Source of the DNA: an uncultured Saprospiraceae bacterium
GTDB lineage: Bacteria; Bacteroidota; Bacteroidia; Chitinophagales; Saprospiraceae
DNA length: 64,000 nucleotides
NCBI GenBank assembly: GCA_938015805.1
Contig: CALLXF010000058.1
Span: forward strand, 19,090 to 83,089
Direction of reading: 5' to 3'
Below the pieces are notes generated by a model. The model saw only the letters and a program-made list of their open reading frames with translations. It ran no database searches and had not been told where the DNA came from. Shown here piece after piece: positions 27,938-36,988 of the stretch (position 1 is its first letter; each line of letters opens with the position of its first letter). The position numbers were made by a program, and so were the translations under genes.

Positions 27938-27949
27938 GATTATCGACTT

Positions 27950-29392
27950 CTAATTTGAACTAAGGACATAAAACTGCCAAGGCTCTAAACCGAGAGCCGT
28001 ATCTTTTTTCCAATGGACATTTTGATTTGTAAATACATCTTTTAATTTTATATCCTCTGACAAGGTCAACGACTGCCTCTGATCTGATAAATTAAAAATT
28101 CCGATTACTGTGTCGTTTTCCTTCTCTCTTTTAAAAGCATAGATCTGATCATGATCAGATATTTTAGTTAACGGTCCTCCATAAGCACCGTTCCACAATG
28201 CTTTGTTTTTCTTCTTTAAATCAAATAAAGTGGTATAAAACTCAGCGTAAGCGTATTCTTTAAAACCTATATACTCTTTGGTGAAAAACGGCAATCTTTT
28301 TTTCATAGGTTCTTCCTGACCAGAATATAATAGAGGCATCCCATCAAAAGTAGCTGTTAATGCTGCCATGGTTTTATGTGCATCTCCTAATCGATCAAAC
28401 ACCGTACCTGCCCATGTATTCTCATCATGGTTAGAGGTAAAATGCATATGGAATCCTTTATTAAATTTTGAGCGATCCTCGGTATACCATTTATCGATAT
28501 CTGCAGCCGATTTTTTTCCTTGAGCGATCTCATTTATCAGATGATGGAAACTCCATCCGTAGGTCGCATGATAGGTATCATTATTTCGATGAGAAGGAAC
28601 CTCTGACTCTGCAAGCATAAAAACATCAGGATTAGATTTAGTAAGAACTGGTGTTAGTTGATCCCAGAAATTTTGCTCGATGCCATGTGCCACATCTACT
28701 CTAAAACCATCTATACCGATATCTTTTACCCAGAAGTTCATACTCGCAATCATTTCCTTACGCATATCATTATTAGAATAATCTAAATCTGCTACATCGG
28801 TCCAGCCCCAAGACTCACCTGTTTCTGGATTTATAGGATCGGTTATATTTCCTTTTGCATCTTTGGTATACCATTCTGGATGAGCCGTTAGCCATGGGTT
28901 ATCCCATCCCGTGTGATTAGGGACCCAGTCGATGATAATTTTCATTCCTCGATCATGAACTGCGGAAACTAGGTTTTTAAAATCTTGCAATGTCCCAAAA
29001 TCAGGATTTACTTTTCTATAATCCGCTACCGCATACGGAGAACCGTAATAGTTCTTACGCTCATCTGCATTAGGAATATCTTTTACTAGAACATCTCCAG
29101 TGGCTTTTCTTTTTAATTCACTGATCGGATGGATCGGCATCAGCCATAGAATATCTACACCCATTTTTTCTAACCGAGGTAACTGATCTTTTATCCCCTG
29201 AAGGTCACCTCCTGGCGAAAACTGTCTTGTATTTACTTCGTAAATAGTAGCGTCTTTAGCCCATTCCGGAAGTTTAAATTCTACTGACTTTCCTGTCTCA
29301 TCAGGTACAGTTCGCTTAACGGTACCATCTGATTTACACGCCACTCCAAGGATAACAAAACTTAAGAAAAGTAAGAAATTTTGAATTTTCAT
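27950..29392 (-). CDS. GH13 alpha-amylase-family lipoprotein
   Basis: 480 residues with a lipoprotein signal peptide (FVILGVAC, Cys19). The GH13 barrel shows region I IIIDWVPNH, region II GIDGFRVDVAH with the nucleophile Asp, region III FMLAESEV with the acid Glu, and region IV FTSNHDENTW. The short B domain and the absence of starch-binding modules fit an enzyme acting on oligosaccharides in the periplasm or on the outer membrane. In this operon it should trim maltodextrins before uptake by the MFS transporter encoded 12 bp downstream. It lies 9 bp after the maltose phosphorylase gene. The exact product specificity cannot be read from sequence. Confidence 0.88.
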   Translation of the reverse strand: MKIQNFLLFLSFVILGVACKSDGTVKRTVPDETGKSVEFKLPEWAKDATIYEVNTRQFSPGGDLQGIKDQLPRLEKMGVDILWLMPIHPISELKRKATGDVLVKDIPNADERKNYYGSPYAVADYRKVNPDFGTLQDFKNLVSAVHDRGMKIIIDWVPNHTGWDNPWLTAHPEWYTKDAKGNITDPINPETGESWGWTDVADLDYSNNDMRKEMIASMNFWVKDIGIDGFRVDVAHGIEQNFWDQLTPVLTKSNPDVFMLAESEVPSHRNNDTYHATYGWSFHHLINEIAQGKKSAADIDKWYTEDRSKFNKGFHMHFTSNHDENTWAGTVFDRLGDAHKTMAALTATFDGMPLLYSGQEEPMKKRLPFFTKEYIGFKEYAYAEFYTTLFDLKKKNKALWNGAYGGPLTKISDHDQIYAFKREKENDTVIGIFNLSDQRQSLTLSEDIKLKDVFTNQNVHWKKDTALGLEPWQFYVLSSN

Positions 29393-29401
29393 ATTACGTA
29401 T

Positions 29402-31717
29402 TTAGGCTGTGAGAATTGTGGTTTTTATTTCTTTGGGATAAATTATTTTCTCTTCTCCTGCAAGAACTACAGATATTTGATTTGGAGAATGATTAATCAT
29501 ATTTATGTCCTCGTGAGTAACTGTTAACTGTAAAACCGATCCTCTAAATTTTATTTTAAAACTATAAGAAGTCCATTTATCTGGAATAAAAGGATTAAAA
29601 ATTAGATGGTTTTCTTTTATTCTCATTCCTCCAAAACCCTTTACTAGAGCCATCCATGTCCCTGCCATACTTGTAATATGCAATCCATCCTTAGTATCAT
29701 TATTATAGTCATCTAAATCTAATCTTGCTGTACGTAAGTACATCTCGTAGGCCTTTTCCTTTCTGCCTATACTCGCTGCCAGAATACTATGCACACACGG
29801 CGACAATGAGGATTCATGAACAGTTAATGGTTCGTAAAAATCAAAATTCCGTTTTATCGTTTCTTTATTAAATTGATCTTCGAAAAAGTACAATCCCTGT
29901 AAAACATCAGCTTGTTTTATAAAACATGATCTTAGAATACGATCCCACGACCAGTGTTGATGTATAGGATACTCTCCGTCCGGAATCTCTTCTGCAGGAA
30001 CTAATTCTTTATCTAAAAATCCGTCCTGCTGTAAAAAAACCTGACGCTCTTTATCCTCAGGATAATACATTCCGTCTATTATTGCTTGCCACCTTTTGGG
30101 TTCGTTCTGAGCATCTAACTGAGTTTTATCTGTAATTCTATCATAGTCAGATTTATGATTTTGCTGTACCCATTTTATAGATTCAGCAGTATAATGTAGA
30201 CACCACGAGGCGATGTAATTTGTATACCAGTTATTATTTACATTGTTTTCGTATTCGTTAGGACCAGTGACTCCTAGGATCACAAACCGCTGTTTATCCT
30301 CTGACCAGTTTACTCTTTGTTTCCAAAATCTAGCGATAGCGATTAAAACTTCTAATCCATATTCTGCAAGATATTTCTGATCACCTGTGTATTTTATATA
30401 ATCATAAATCGCATAAGCTATAGCTCCATTACGATGTATTTCTTCAAATGTAATCTCCCACTCATTGTGACACTCTTCCCCATTCATGGTGACCATAGGA
30501 AATAAAGCAGCTCCGTTATTAAAACCTAATTTGGAAGCATTTTTTATGGCATTATCTAAATGATGATAACGATATTTTAATAAATTTCTGGCTACATCAG
30601 AATCTGCTGTTCCTAAATAGAATGGAATACAGTAGGCCTCCGTATCCCAATACGTTACTCCTCCATATTTTTCTCCGGTAAATCCTTTAGGGCCTATATT
30701 TAAACGAGCATCATCACCCGTGTAAGTCTGATAGAGTTGGAAAATATTAAATCTAATTCCTTGTTGTGCAGCTGGATCTCCTTCTATCACAATATCACAA
30801 ACACTCCATATTTTACTCCATTCATTTTTATGTTTCTCGTATGCAGCGACGTATCCATCTTTGGAGGCTTTCGCCAATTGAGACCGACATATAGATTCTA
30901 AATTTTCTTGATCATGATAAAGAGATGTCGTAATGCAACAATATTTTTCTACGGTAAATCTATCTCCCTCCTCTAAAGACACCTCTAAATTATGGCTCAC
31001 TAAACCTTCCTGTGTTGAAAATTCTTTTTGCTTCCTAAGTTCTTTTTCATTTATATAATACTTAGAAATCATTCCGGCGGTTACCCTAAAATGAGTCTTC
31101 TTTGTTTCTGCAGAAACATAAGAGAAATCCTGTTCGGCTGAGTTACCCAGATGATTCCAGAACATCTCATCATAATTAGAATCTGTATTTCTGACATTAA
31201 AATCTAGATATGGTGCAAGCGATACTTTACCAGAAAAGTTTAATGCCGTTACGGTATATTTTAAATAGCATTGATCTTTATCACACATGCTATAAAATCG
31301 TTCTGATTCTATTTTTATTTGTTTACCGTCTGGCAATTCGGATATCGTGGTACGACGCAAAACACCTTCTCTCATATCCAGCTCAGCATAAAAGTCGACG
31401 ACTCCATCGGACCTCATCTCATAGTCGTAGTCCCCTACCCATACATCTATTCCGATCCAGTTTACACTATTGATCACTTTTGCAAAATATTCAGGATACC
31501 CATTTTTCCACCAGCCGACCTTAGTCTTATCAGGATAATAAATACCTGCGATATAGCTTCCTCTTAACGTAGGTCCGTCAAATTTCTCTTCAAAATTCCC
31601 ACGCCCTCCTAGTCTGCCATTACCTAAGCTAGCTATACTTTCAGAAACTAAATTATATTCTGTATGTAACGAATCCTCTATAACCTTCCAGCTATCTTTT
31701 ATCAAGTAATCTTTCAT
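29402..31717 (-). CDS. GH65 maltose phosphorylase
   Basis: 771 residues, the full length of a GH65 phosphorylase. The N-terminal beta-sandwich (SLGNGRLGGRGNFEE), the (alpha/alpha)6 barrel with GVTYWDTEAYCIPFYL, and the segment ECHNEWEITFEEIHR carrying the general acid Glu are all present, and also the C-terminal KFRGSVLQLTVTHEDI. The reaction is maltose plus phosphate to beta-glucose-1-phosphate and glucose. Kojibiose or trehalose specificity cannot be excluded by sequence alone, but the neighbours (pgmB 5 bp upstream, GH13 lipoprotein and transporter downstream) fit maltose. It has no signal peptide and is cytoplasmic. Confidence 0.92.
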   Translation of the reverse strand: MKDYLIKDSWKVIEDSLHTEYNLVSESIASLGNGRLGGRGNFEEKFDGPTLRGSYIAGIYYPDKTKVGWWKNGYPEYFAKVINSVNWIGIDVWVGDYDYEMRSDGVVDFYAELDMREGVLRRTTISELPDGKQIKIESERFYSMCDKDQCYLKYTVTALNFSGKVSLAPYLDFNVRNTDSNYDEMFWNHLGNSAEQDFSYVSAETKKTHFRVTAGMISKYYINEKELRKQKEFSTQEGLVSHNLEVSLEEGDRFTVEKYCCITTSLYHDQENLESICRSQLAKASKDGYVAAYEKHKNEWSKIWSVCDIVIEGDPAAQQGIRFNIFQLYQTYTGDDARLNIGPKGFTGEKYGGVTYWDTEAYCIPFYLGTADSDVARNLLKYRYHHLDNAIKNASKLGFNNGAALFPMVTMNGEECHNEWEITFEEIHRNGAIAYAIYDYIKYTGDQKYLAEYGLEVLIAIARFWKQRVNWSEDKQRFVILGVTGPNEYENNVNNNWYTNYIASWCLHYTAESIKWVQQNHKSDYDRITDKTQLDAQNEPKRWQAIIDGMYYPEDKERQVFLQQDGFLDKELVPAEEIPDGEYPIHQHWSWDRILRSCFIKQADVLQGLYFFEDQFNKETIKRNFDFYEPLTVHESSLSPCVHSILAASIGRKEKAYEMYLRTARLDLDDYNNDTKDGLHITSMAGTWMALVKGFGGMRIKENHLIFNPFIPDKWTSYSFKIKFRGSVLQLTVTHEDINMINHSPNQISVVLAGEEKIIYPKEIKTTILTA

Positions 31718-31722
31718 AGTTT

Positions 31723-32367
31723 CTAATAAATTCTTTCTAAATCCGAAAATCTAAATGCTGAAAATCCATCAATCACATAATCTGCTTGCATTAAATTTTT
31801 CCATGTCCCGACCCCTATACATTTAAATCCTCCGGCTTTTGCAGCTTTTACTCCTTTTACAGCATCTTCAAAAACTATCGTTTTAGAAGGATCTACTTCT
31901 AAGGCTTGGGCACCCATATTAAACACTTGCGGGTGGGGCTTTCCTTTCGTTGTTTTTGTACCATCTATAACGGCATCAAAATGTTTAATCAGATCGAGCT
32001 TCTCTAAAATCACCGTTGCATTTTTACTCGATGATCCTAACGAGATCTTAAGTCCTCTCTCACGAGCTTCGATCATAAACTCTTCCACTCCAGATAAAAT
32101 TTCAGATCGATTTATATTAGAGATTAATTTTAAATAATGGTCATTTTTGGCTTTCGCCAATGTATTAACCTCTTCTGTTGATTTAGACAAGTTACCTAAT
32201 TCTAAAATATACTTTAAAGAGTCAATACGTCCTACTCCTTTAAGATCTTCATTATGCTCTTCTGCAAATGTAATTCCCAGACTATCAGCCATCGCCTTCC
32301 ATGCTTGGAAGTGATACTTAGCAGTATCCACTATAACACCGTCTAAATCAAATATTAAAGCCTGCAT
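31723..32367 (-). CDS. pgmB: Beta-phosphoglucomutase
   Basis: 214 residues of the HAD superfamily. Motif I IFDLDGVIVDTAKYHFQAW has the two Asp of the phosphotransfer site; the His-Gln-Ala-Trp cap motif is typical of beta-phosphoglucomutase; motif II lies in LGSSSKNA, motif III Lys in TTKGKPHPQVF, and motif IV in VFEDAVKGVKAAKAGGF. It turns beta-glucose-1-phosphate, made by the neighbouring maltose phosphorylase, into glucose-6-phosphate through a bisphosphate intermediate. It is the first gene of the operon, 5 bp before the phosphorylase, and shares the upstream region with the divergent Nudix-type regulator, where a palindrome lies. Confidence 0.93.
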   Translation of the reverse strand: MQALIFDLDGVIVDTAKYHFQAWKAMADSLGITFAEEHNEDLKGVGRIDSLKYILELGNLSKSTEEVNTLAKAKNDHYLKLISNINRSEILSGVEEFMIEARERGLKISLGSSSKNATVILEKLDLIKHFDAVIDGTKTTKGKPHPQVFNMGAQALEVDPSKTIVFEDAVKGVKAAKAGGFKCIGVGTWKNLMQADYVIDGFSAFRFSDLERIY

Positions 32368-32393
32368 TAAAATAATTTTTGTTCTATCGATTG

Positions 32394-32422
32394 TATCTTT
32401 GTGTCAATAAGACACTAAGATA
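32394..32422. promoter_or_regulatory. Palindromic operator over the promoter of the Nudix-type regulator
   Basis: Arms TATCTTTGTGTC (32394-32405) and GACACTAAGATA (32411-32422) are inverted repeats with one mismatch and the spacer AATAA. The left arm contains TATCTTTG (32394-32401), a perfect TAnnTTTG -7 box for the regulator on the plus strand. The same core recurs upstream of the SusE-like gene at 62802-62828. Binding here would block the regulator's own promoter and could also act on the divergent pgmB operon. Confidence 0.65.
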
Positions 32423-32471
32423 TACAAATGTTTAATTTTCAAAAGAATATTGAGATATTCGTAAGTAGATT

Positions 32472-33197
32472 ATGAAAAAAAGTATTGGAGTTAACAAAAG
32501 GGACAACGTAAAAGAATTTGAACAAGCGGATAGTACTACCGTATCTGTGGACTGTGTCGTATTTGGATATGATGGTTATGGTCTAAAAGTACTCATCATG
32601 GATTGTACCATGCCTCATTTTAAAGGCTATGATTCTCTTATCGGCGAATTAGTTTTAAAAAGCGAAACACTAGATGAAGCTGCTAAAAGAATACTCCAAT
32701 ACTGGACTGGTTTAGACAACCTTTATTTAGAACAGGTTAAAGCATTTAGTGATCCAGGAAGACACCCTCTAGGTCGAGTGATCAGCGTAGCTTATTACTC
32801 TCTGGTGCAAATAGATAATTATAAAATTGATCCTCAACTAAAGGATCGCCTAAGATGGGCTGATGTGAATGAATTAGGCCAAATGGCTTTTGATCATTAC
32901 GATATATTACATTCTTGCTTATCTACCTTACAGAAAAAAATCCGAGAAAAACCTCTTGGGTTTTCTTTGTTACCTAAAAAGTTTACTCTTATCCAGCTAC
33001 AAAACTTGTACGAAAGTATTTTATCCATAGAGTTAGACAAGAGAAATTTTAGACGTAAGCTTACTAATCTAGGTCTTCTAATAGATCTAGACGAATTACA
33101 GCAATCTGTAAATCATCGACCTGCAAAATTATACAGTTTTGATTTTGAGAAGTATCGAAAAAAGAAGTCTAAGGGTAATTTACAATTTGAAATATAA
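32472..33197 (+). CDS. Nudix-fold winged-helix transcription regulator (NrtR/AraR-type)
   Basis: 241 residues: a Nudix-type domain (about 20-155) and a C-terminal winged helix (about 165-235, FTLIQLQNLYESILSIELDKRNFRRKLTNLGLL). The build matches NrtR-family regulators, which in Bacteroidota include sugar regulators for arabinose and xylose. The Nudix box (58-81, starting GELVLKSETLDEAAKRIL) is degenerate: Arg73 remains, but the three Glu of the RExxEE core are replaced by Ile74, Tyr77 and Trp78, so hydrolase activity is unlikely and the domain probably senses a ligand. It diverges from the maltose operon with a 104-bp gap that contains a palindrome over its own promoter. A maltose or glucose-phosphate ligand is a guess. 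Confidence 0.85.
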   Translation: MKKSIGVNKRDNVKEFEQADSTTVSVDCVVFGYDGYGLKVLIMDCTMPHFKGYDSLIGELVLKSETLDEAAKRILQYWTGLDNLYLEQVKAFSDPGRHPLGRVISVAYYSLVQIDNYKIDPQLKDRLRWADVNELGQMAFDHYDILHSCLSTLQKKIREKPLGFSLLPKKFTLIQLQNLYESILSIELDKRNFRRKLTNLGLLIDLDELQQSVNHRPAKLYSFDFEKYRKKKSKGNLQFEI

Positions 33198-33222
33198 ATC
33201 GGCTGAATTATAAATCCTAATT

Positions 33223-34308
33223 TTAGTTAAATTCAGATCGATTATAGTCTGCAATCATCTGAACGATCGTGCTGTAACTATCCAGACCTTCTTTTATGCC
33301 ATGCGATTTTAGATACTGATCATAAATGATATCTCTAGCCGCAGGTAATATATCTGGATATCGATCCGCATACTTCCGACAGTCCATGATATCTCTCTGT
33401 ATAACAGTAGGGATCTCGTAAGCCGTTCCTTGCGGCATAAATCCTCGTTGGTAATTATTTACAAGATATCGATAATACATCAGTAAACCGGAATACTGTA
33501 TAACTGGCTCTTCACTTTTTATACAGGTGATATAGCCAATAAAATTACATTCTCCCTCATCTGTAATACCATAGCCATGCCCCATCTCATGAGCCATGGT
33601 AGCAGGCCACTGTATCGGATGTAATCCGCCATCGATATGACCTTCTAAAGCATGAGGTATATAAATACCTGCTGTAGAAAAACGCAATAAAAAACCATCA
33701 GGTTTAAGCTTTCGGACTCGGACTCGTTTTCTATTTGGTAATTTCCAATGAGACAGTAGCTCTTTCTGAACGGTTCTAATTTCTTTTTCCATATCTAAAG
33801 GAATGATCGTCGCCGTTATGAGCTTATCATCAGCGATAAAAGATTTTCTTGCAATAAGCAGGGCTGATTCTATTTCTCCTAATTGATCCTCTATATAATC
33901 CCTATCTATTTTTTGCTCTTCTAATTGTAATCTCTGCTTTAGATTATAGCTATTATAATTAAAACCCCACAACAAGTAAAACGCTCCTACCAAAGCAATA
34001 ACTAATCGTAATACTCCAATGGCAAAATGCTTTAGTTTTAAAAATAAGTTTTCCATTCGCCGAAAGGCAAACAACCAATTAAAAATTTTAATAAGCACAA
34101 AACCTATTGCTATATAAATAAAAGGAAAGGGTAAAAATGCTATGGTATAATCATAAACAAAACGGAGTAACTGATAAAACCCATCTGTATAAAACCTGGT
34201 AGAAAGATCCGGAAAAGAAGAAAAGACTGCGTTTCCTAAAACCACTAAAATCACTATCCAGACATAAGTAGATCGTAAGCCTCGATATAGTATTGATTTT
34301 AATTCCAT
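33223..34308 (-). CDS. DUF3810 membrane protein with zinc-protease motif
   Basis: 361 residues. Three membrane segments lie in the first 120 residues (YVWIVILVVLGNAVFS, FPFIYIAIGFVLIKIFNW, HFAIGVLRLVIALVGAFYLLWGF). The rest contains AHEMGHGYGITDEGECNFIGYI near residue 240, a HExxH zinc motif with a later Glu, as known for the DUF3810 family. It may be a membrane-bound peptidase; no substrate is known. It stands alone between the Nudix-type regulator, which converges with it, and the divergent trxA gene. Confidence 0.85.
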   Translation of the reverse strand: MELKSILYRGLRSTYVWIVILVVLGNAVFSSFPDLSTRFYTDGFYQLLRFVYDYTIAFLPFPFIYIAIGFVLIKIFNWLFAFRRMENLFLKLKHFAIGVLRLVIALVGAFYLLWGFNYNSYNLKQRLQLEEQKIDRDYIEDQLGEIESALLIARKSFIADDKLITATIIPLDMEKEIRTVQKELLSHWKLPNRKRVRVRKLKPDGFLLRFSTAGIYIPHALEGHIDGGLHPIQWPATMAHEMGHGYGITDEGECNFIGYITCIKSEEPVIQYSGLLMYYRYLVNNYQRGFMPQGTAYEIPTVIQRDIMDCRKYADRYPDILPAARDIIYDQYLKSHGIKEGLDSYSTIVQMIADYNRSEFN

Positions 34309-34364
34309 TTAGGTAGAACTTGTATATTAGGCCGCAAAGTATCCGCAGTAAGACAGATGTATCC

Positions 34365-34372
34365 TATCTTTG
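34365..34372 (+). promoter_or_regulatory. Putative -7 promoter box of trxA
   Basis: TATCTTTG matches TAnnTTTG, 61 bp before the trxA start. No -33 TTG is seen at the usual distance. Confidence 0.4.
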
Positions 34373-34432
34373 CAACTTTATTTTTAAATAAGGCGTTATA
34401 ATCACATATTACGAAATTAAAATTTTTATACA

Positions 34433-34753
34433 ATGGCATTTGAATTTACAGATACGAACTTTAAAGAATCAGCACTAGAAGGAGATAAACTAGCAGTAGT
34501 GGATTTCTGGGCAGAATGGTGTGGACCATGCAGACTAGTAGGACCAGTTATCGAGGAGTTAGCAGGAGATTACGAAGGGAAAGCAATGATCGGCAAACTA
34601 GACGTGGATAGCAATCCAGAAGTTTCTTTAAAATATGGAGTAAGATCCATACCTACTATCCTTTTTATAAAAAATGGAGAAGTAGTAGACAAACATGTGG
34701 GTACAGCAACTAAAGCTACCCTAGAACAAAAGATCAATGAACATTTATCATAA
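34433..34753 (+). CDS. trxA: Thioredoxin
   Basis: 106 residues, the standard length. The active site WCGPC is at 29-33 and the cis-Pro segment RSIPTILFIKNGEVV is present. It reduces disulfides of cytoplasmic proteins with electrons from thioredoxin reductase. It is a single gene with its own promoter box and a clear terminator directly downstream, before the DUF58 gene. Confidence 0.97.
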   Translation: MAFEFTDTNFKESALEGDKLAVVDFWAEWCGPCRLVGPVIEELAGDYEGKAMIGKLDVDSNPEVSLKYGVRSIPTILFIKNGEVVDKHVGTATKATLEQKINEHLS

Positions 34754-34790
34754 TGAAACTTGATCTTTTTAAAAAGGTCTAATAAAATAG

Positions 34791-34823
34791 GCTCCTAATC
34801 AGTTATTGGTTAGGAGCTTTTTT
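34791..34823 (+). terminator. Terminator of trxA
   Basis: A perfect 8-pair stem (GCTCCTAA at 34791-34798 and TTAGGAGC at 34810-34817) is followed by six T. It lies 38 bp after the trxA stop and ahead of the DUF58 gene. Confidence 0.9.
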
Positions 34824-34844
34824 ATTTTTACTTAAATATTGGTA

Positions 34845-35765
34845 ATGAGTTTTTTTGACAAGTACGATTTAAAAAGTCTTAATAATCTAGAGTTACTAGC
34901 AAAGCAGGTTGTAGAAGGCTTTATCATAGGTCTACATAAGAGTCCATTCCATGGATTTTCTGTAGAGTTTGCGGAACACAGAATATATAATCCTGGAGAA
35001 TCTACGAAGAATATAGACTGGAAAGTATATGGACGTACAGATAAAATGTTTGTCAAAAGATTTGAGGAAGAAACAAATCTAAGATGTCAGATCGTAATCG
35101 ATACATCATCTTCTATGTATTTCCCTAAAGGAGAAACTAAAGAGCAACTAAATAAATTGCAATTCTCATCTTTGGCTGCGGCATCACTGATGAATCTGCT
35201 GAGGAAACAGAGAGACGCTTTTGGGCTAAGTACTTTTGAAGAAAAACTAAATATACACACTCGAGCAAAGTCTAGTACTACCCATTTTAGACTTATGTTA
35301 TCTCAGCTAGATAAAATTATTAAAGACCCTGCCACAGAAAAATCTACCGCAGCTACAGCAGCTCTGCACCAGATCGCAGACAGTATCCATAAGAGATCAC
35401 TGGTGGTCATTTTTAGTGACATGTTTGACCAGGGAGATGATAACGAGGCCTTATTCTCAGCATTACAACATCTTAAGCATAATAAGCATGAGGTGGTTTT
35501 ATTCCATGTGATGGATAAAGAAAAAGAAATAGATTTTGAGTATCAGAATAGACCGTATGTATTTATCGATATGGAAACTGGAGAGAAAATTAAGCTTCAG
35601 TCTGATCAGGTAAAAGATCATTATAAAGAAAGAGTACTCGCTTATACCGAGGCTCTCAAGATGAAGTGTCTACAATATCGTATAGATTACTTCGAAGCAG
35701 ATATAAACAAGGGCTTCTACCCTATCTTGCAATCCTATTTAGTCAAGAGAAGTAAAATGAAATAA
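34845..35765 (+). CDS. DUF58 protein (vWA-like, MoxR-associated type)
   Basis: 306 residues from the ATG at 34845; a TTG six bases earlier is less likely. The core motif YNPGESTKNIDWKVYGRTDKMFVKRFEEET defines DUF58, followed by a vWA-like fold with IVIDTSSSMYFP and LVVIFSDMFDQG. DUF58 proteins usually work with MoxR ATPases in assembly or envelope stress; no MoxR gene is near, so the partner must be elsewhere. The stop codon is directly followed by the start of the PPK2 gene, so the two are probably co-transcribed with the S4 gene. Confidence 0.88.
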   Translation: MSFFDKYDLKSLNNLELLAKQVVEGFIIGLHKSPFHGFSVEFAEHRIYNPGESTKNIDWKVYGRTDKMFVKRFEEETNLRCQIVIDTSSSMYFPKGETKEQLNKLQFSSLAAASLMNLLRKQRDAFGLSTFEEKLNIHTRAKSSTTHFRLMLSQLDKIIKDPATEKSTAATAALHQIADSIHKRSLVVIFSDMFDQGDDNEALFSALQHLKHNKHEVVLFHVMDKEKEIDFEYQNRPYVFIDMETGEKIKLQSDQVKDHYKERVLAYTEALKMKCLQYRIDYFEADINKGFYPILQSYLVKRSKMK

Positions 35766-36524
35766 ATGACAAAAATTGCTAAAGTTTCTACCAAAGCTCC
35801 CTCTAATATTACAAAAGAAAAAGCCAAACTGGAGCTCAAAAAAATGAGCGAGGAGATCGGCGAGCTATTACTAAATATGTATGCCGAGAGTAAGCATAGT
35901 TTGCTCATCGTTTTACAAGGTATGGATAGTAGTGGTAAAGATGGTGTTGTTAAAAAAGTCTTTAGACATTCCAGTCCTATAAATTTAAGTGCTAAGTCTT
36001 TTAAGAAACCAAGTAAGGAAGAATTTGCACATGACTTTTTATGGCGTTGTCATAAGCTCGCTCCGCAAAAAGGTCATGCTCAGTTTTTTGTCAGATCTCA
36101 TTACGAGGATATCCTCATACAAAGAGTCCATAAATGGATCACTCCGAGACAGGTAACTCATCGGATGAAAGCCATCAATGCATTCGAGACACTATTACGA
36201 GATGATAATAACACTACCGTCTTAAAATTTTACTTACATCTTTCTCCAGAGCGACAATTAGAAAAATTACAAGAGAGGCTTGACATCCCAGAAAAAAACT
36301 GGAAACATAAGGACGGTGACTGGGAAGAACGAAAACACTGGAAAGAATACATGAAGGCTTATCAGTACGCCATAGATAAATCTGTAATCCCTTGGACTAT
36401 AATACCAGCGGATCAGAGATGGTACCGGAACTATATGGTTGCTAAGGAGGTATTAAAAGCATTGAAGAAAATGAAAATCCAACTACCTGGATTGCAATCC
36501 GAACTTTTTCCTAAAAAGAAATAA
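35766..36524 (+). CDS. Polyphosphate kinase 2 family protein (class III-like)
   Basis: 252 residues. The Walker A segment is QGMDSSGKDG (51-60) and the lid motif FVRSHYEDILIQRV (around 108-121) is typical of PPK2 class III, which can phosphorylate AMP and ADP from polyphosphate. WKHKDGDWEERKHW and WTIIPADQRWYRNYMVAKEVL are conserved C-terminal parts. It should shift phosphate between polyphosphate and nucleotides in the cytoplasm. The start codon follows the DUF58 stop without a gap, and its stop overlaps the next start (TAATG). Confidence 0.9.
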   Translation: MTKIAKVSTKAPSNITKEKAKLELKKMSEEIGELLLNMYAESKHSLLIVLQGMDSSGKDGVVKKVFRHSSPINLSAKSFKKPSKEEFAHDFLWRCHKLAPQKGHAQFFVRSHYEDILIQRVHKWITPRQVTHRMKAINAFETLLRDDNNTTVLKFYLHLSPERQLEKLQERLDIPEKNWKHKDGDWEERKHWKEYMKAYQYAIDKSVIPWTIIPADQRWYRNYMVAKEVLKALKKMKIQLPGLQSELFPKKK

Positions 36525-36940
36525 TGTCTAAAGTACGTGTCGATAAATGGATATGGAGTGTGCGGATTTTTAAATCGCGTACTATGGCAAGTAATGCCTG
36601 TAAGGCTAATAAAGTAAGGATCGGTGAGACTCATCTAAAGCCTTCCTCACAGATACAAGTAGGCGATGTTATCAGTGTCCGTAAAAATGGATTTGACTTT
36701 AGATTTGAGGTTGTACAGCTGATTAGTAAAAGAGTCGGTGCATCTATCGCTGTAGAATGTTATAAAGATCGTACCGCTCCCGAGGAGCTTAATAAATATA
36801 AGTCTTGGTTCATCGGAAAATCTGGAACCGAACGAAGAGAAAAAGGGGCTGGTCGTCCGACTAAACGTGAGCGTAGAGAGATCGACGAGTATAAAGACCA
36901 TGTTTTTGAGGAAATGATGGACTGGAATGATATCGAATAA
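36524..36940 (+). CDS. S4-domain RNA-binding protein (Hsp15-like)
   Basis: 138 residues. The S4 domain occupies the first 65 residues (RVDKWIWSVRIFKSRTMASNACKANKVRIGE and QVGDVISVRK), and the C-terminal part is basic and charged (GTERREKGAGRPTKRERREI). This matches the Hsp15 (HslR) group, which binds 50S subunits carrying a stalled peptidyl-tRNA. The start overlaps the stop of the PPK2 gene by one base. Confidence 0.88.
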   Translation: MSKVRVDKWIWSVRIFKSRTMASNACKANKVRIGETHLKPSSQIQVGDVISVRKNGFDFRFEVVQLISKRVGASIAVECYKDRTAPEELNKYKSWFIGKSGTERREKGAGRPTKRERREIDEYKDHVFEEMMDWNDIE

Positions 36941-36988
36941 GATAGGTCTTTACCTTAATCGTTTATTACTTATTATAAATAATTACCA

